From: Blautia glucerasea
Lineage (GTDB): Bacteria; Bacillota; Clostridia; Lachnospirales; Lachnospiraceae
Direction of reading: 5' to 3'
NCBI RefSeq assembly: GCF_013304385.1
Contig: NZ_JAAITU010000027.1
Coordinates: 1-54,066, forward strand
Length of the DNA: 54,066 nucleotides
Both the position numbers and the translations under genes were made by a program. This document shows positions 52,808 through 54,066 of the stretch, one piece after another (position 1 is the first letter of the stretch; each line of letters begins with the position of its first letter). Under the pieces are notes generated by a model. It was not told where the DNA came from, did not search any database, and saw only the letters and a program-made list of their open reading frames with translations.

Positions 52808-53125
52808 ATGGATTTGAAAGCAGTAGGACAGCGAATCAAATCAGCACGAGAAGCAAAAAATCTCACGCAAGAGGAACTGGCTGCATTAGTAAATTTAAGT
52901 CCAACGCATGTGAGTGTAATAGAGAGAGGCTTGAAAGTTACAAAATTGGATACCTTTGTTGCAATTGCAAATGCATTAGATGTTTCAGCAGATACTCTTT
53001 TGATTGATGTTGTGGCACATTCAGTTACAGGTGTTACCAATGAGCTGACAGAAAAAATTGAAAAACTTCCGATCAAAGAGCAGAAAAAAATCATCAAAGT
53101 AATTCACACATTATTGGAAGAGTGA
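52808..53125 (+). CDS. XRE-family regulator, 105 residues
   Basis: The start follows GGAGGAGGTG. The N-terminal helix-turn-helix domain (VGQRIKSAREAKNLTQEELA, LVNLSPTHVSVIERGLKV) is followed by an acidic helical tail, TEKIEKLPIKEQKKIIKVIH. It is cytoplasmic and probably a dimeric repressor. Inverted repeats upstream suggest autoregulation, and the same half-site occurs before the next operon. Divergent from the small membrane-protein gene. A terminator follows. Confidence 0.88.
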   Translation: MDLKAVGQRIKSAREAKNLTQEELAALVNLSPTHVSVIERGLKVTKLDTFVAIANALDVSADTLLIDVVAHSVTGVTNELTEKIEKLPIKEQKKIIKVIHTLLEE

Positions 53126-53139
53126 TATGACAAACTGGG

Positions 53140-53165
53140 AAGAGCGAGTAGCTCTTCTTTTTTTG
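53140..53165 (+). terminator. Terminator after XRE gene
   Basis: AAGAGC (53140-53145) pairs with GCTCTT (53151-53156) around GAGTA, followed by CTTTTTTTG. It lies 15 bases after the stop codon. Confidence 0.75.
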
Positions 53166-53227
53166 ACCTTTTATTCAGCTTTAAGTTGTAAAGTGTCTTT
53201 TCATGATAATAGAAATATGCTAAATTA

Positions 53228-53239
53228 GTTCTATAGAAC
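53228..53239. promoter_or_regulatory. GTTCTATAGAAC palindrome upstream of the 53276 gene
   Basis: A perfect 12-bp palindrome, related in half-site to those at 52706-52793. It lies about 37 bases before the ATG, in the expected promoter area. Confidence 0.45.
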
Positions 53240-53275
53240 AAGGTGTAATTCTGCTTATATATTGGAGGAAAATGA

Positions 53276-53488
53276 ATGAGAGAGAAAACTATTTATGAGA
53301 AGATTGCAGAAAAGTACAACACAACACCAGAAGAGGTACGCAGAGAAATGCAGATAGCCATAGATGCAGGATTTGATAATCCCGATCCGGCTGTGCAGGA
53401 AGAATGGAAGAAAATGACACTTAAAGGAGACAGACCCACACCGGAAGAAGTAATCAATTACGCAGTAAAAAAACTAAAAGGAAAATAA
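53276..53488 (+). CDS. Small conserved hypothetical, 70 residues
   Basis: ATG 53276 follows TTGGAGGAAAATGA. The protein reads MREKTIYEKIAEKYNTTPEE, VRREMQIAIDAGFDN and RPTPEEVINYAVKKLKGK. This is a recurrent small-protein pattern of Lachnospiraceae, sometimes described as Spo0A-C-terminal-like, with a helical first half. I am not sure of that label. It lies four bases before the next gene. It may bind DNA or a partner. Confidence 0.6.
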   Translation: MREKTIYEKIAEKYNTTPEEVRREMQIAIDAGFDNPDPAVQEEWKKMTLKGDRPTPEEVINYAVKKLKGK

Positions 53489-53492
53489 AAAT

Positions 53493-53924
53493 ATGAAGAA
53501 AAAGATAATTGCATTGATTTCAGGAGCAGTGATCTTGATAATTGCTGCAGGAAGTATTTATGGGAAATCTGAATCTGGTCATAAGGAAGGCGAACCGGAT
53601 GTAGTTGGAACATTTTCCGTAAATCGGGATGAAAATCTAACCGTAGTTGCTAACCGGGGACATATCGGGGATAAAGAAGCTTTTGCAAGAGAACTTTTGC
53701 AGATGTACAAGGATGATTCATTTTATTCGACAAAATTCTCCACAGACAGGGGATATGCGACGAGCCTTGATATGAACATCTATTTATGGAAAGAGGATAT
53801 TGAAGATGGGGAATCGGTAATGACAGCCGAATATAGACCTGTAGAATACGGAAAGAACTATGATGTAGTCAATAATCCTGATAAATTTCAACTATATATA
53901 GATGGAAAAGAAGTAGAAGAATAA
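53493..53924 (+). CDS. Exported or membrane-anchored hypothetical, 143 residues
   Basis: The N-terminus MKKKIIALISGAVILIIAAG is a signal anchor or uncleaved signal peptide without a lipobox Cys. The rest is an acidic extracellular domain (FSVNRDENLTVVANRGHIGD, KEAFARELLQMYKDDSFYST) with mixed alpha/beta pattern. No family recognised. Co-transcribed with the 53276 gene. Confidence 0.65.
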   Translation: MKKKIIALISGAVILIIAAGSIYGKSESGHKEGEPDVVGTFSVNRDENLTVVANRGHIGDKEAFARELLQMYKDDSFYSTKFSTDRGYATSLDMNIYLWKEDIEDGESVMTAEYRPVEYGKNYDVVNNPDKFQLYIDGKEVEE

Positions 53925-54066
53925 CACGGTGAACTTTTTATACTGAAATATGTACGATTCCAATAATGATATGAACTTATGGGAATATATTGCGGATACT
54001 TTGTGAACTTTATCCTGATACAATGATTATGCTGATGAAAGAAGGCATAGATAACTGAATACAAGA

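Noticed and set aside
53925..54066. Possible broken small gene at the right edge (MYDSNNDMN... then ELYPDTMIM... in another frame)
   Set aside because: Two short pieces in different frames without ribosome binding site are too little to support a gene.

Overview
This window looks like a mosaic integrative and conjugative element (ICE) of the Tn1549 / CD1115 superfamily, from a low-to-mid GC gut clostridium, probably Lachnospiraceae. The reasons are AGGAGG-type ribosome binding sites, TTG/GTG starts, a sortase-anchored SpaA-type adhesin, and the gene order RepA, PcfB, VirD4, Maff2, VirB6, PrgI, VirB4, peptidase, DUF4315, DUF4366, TopB. The species cannot be named from sequence alone. No intact integrase is present. 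The left edge (1-418) holds only the C-terminal ends of a large serine recombinase (cut by the window edge) and of a tyrosine recombinase.

Layout. 1003-4731 is a GC-rich block: replication initiator, DUF5348, PcfB, VirD4 coupling protein and a small basic protein. 4926-34217 is a lower-GC block with the type IV secretion core (Maff2, VirB6/TrbL, PrgI, VirB4, DUF3789), a three-domain wall hydrolase, DUF4315, DUF4366 and topoisomerase III. It continues with a 2109-residue adhesin of about 14 SpaA domains, DUF5688, a 2560-residue methylase/SNF2-helicase protein with a TnpV gene nested in another frame, and a YodL-type polyvalent protein. 34413-34723 encodes five copies of a 21-residue repeat interrupted by a -1 frameshift at a slippery heptamer. 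Abutting it is the C-terminal part of a second, GC-rich CHAP hydrolase, which marks a recombination seam between two related ICEs.

36050-42920 is a cargo module. It has vanU-, vanR- and vanS-like regulators of the vanG type, followed by an ABC efflux system (lipoprotein adaptor, ATPase, FtsX/MacB permease), an unknown lipoprotein, an S11 D-Ala-D-Ala carboxypeptidase and an orphan winged-helix regulator. There is no van ligase or D,D-dipeptidase. I infer a cell-envelope antimicrobial sensing and defence module rather than classical vancomycin resistance.

42925-47300 holds a transposase remnant, an SH3-type protein remnant, SRAP (abasic-site protein), a YaiI protein, and the MOBP-type relaxase with MobC next to a likely oriT (47165-47240). 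47369-48432 holds an MmcQ-like protein, a flavodoxin and a small XRE regulator. 48489-51141 is an SOS-type mutagenesis cassette: a self-cleaving S24 repressor divergent from a Y-family polymerase, a stand-alone LexA DNA-binding domain and a small protein resembling DUF6504. Symmetric operators lie in the shared promoter region. 51142-54066 holds a possible structured RNA, unidentified small ICE genes, a duplicated two-helix membrane protein, and an XRE regulator with GTTCT-type inverted repeats.

Together the genes supply DNA processing (relaxase, MobC, VirD4, TopB, methylase/helicase), a mating channel with wall hydrolase, surface adhesion, stress-linked regulation and envelope-stress cargo. 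Calls rest on motif reading by eye; no database search was run.
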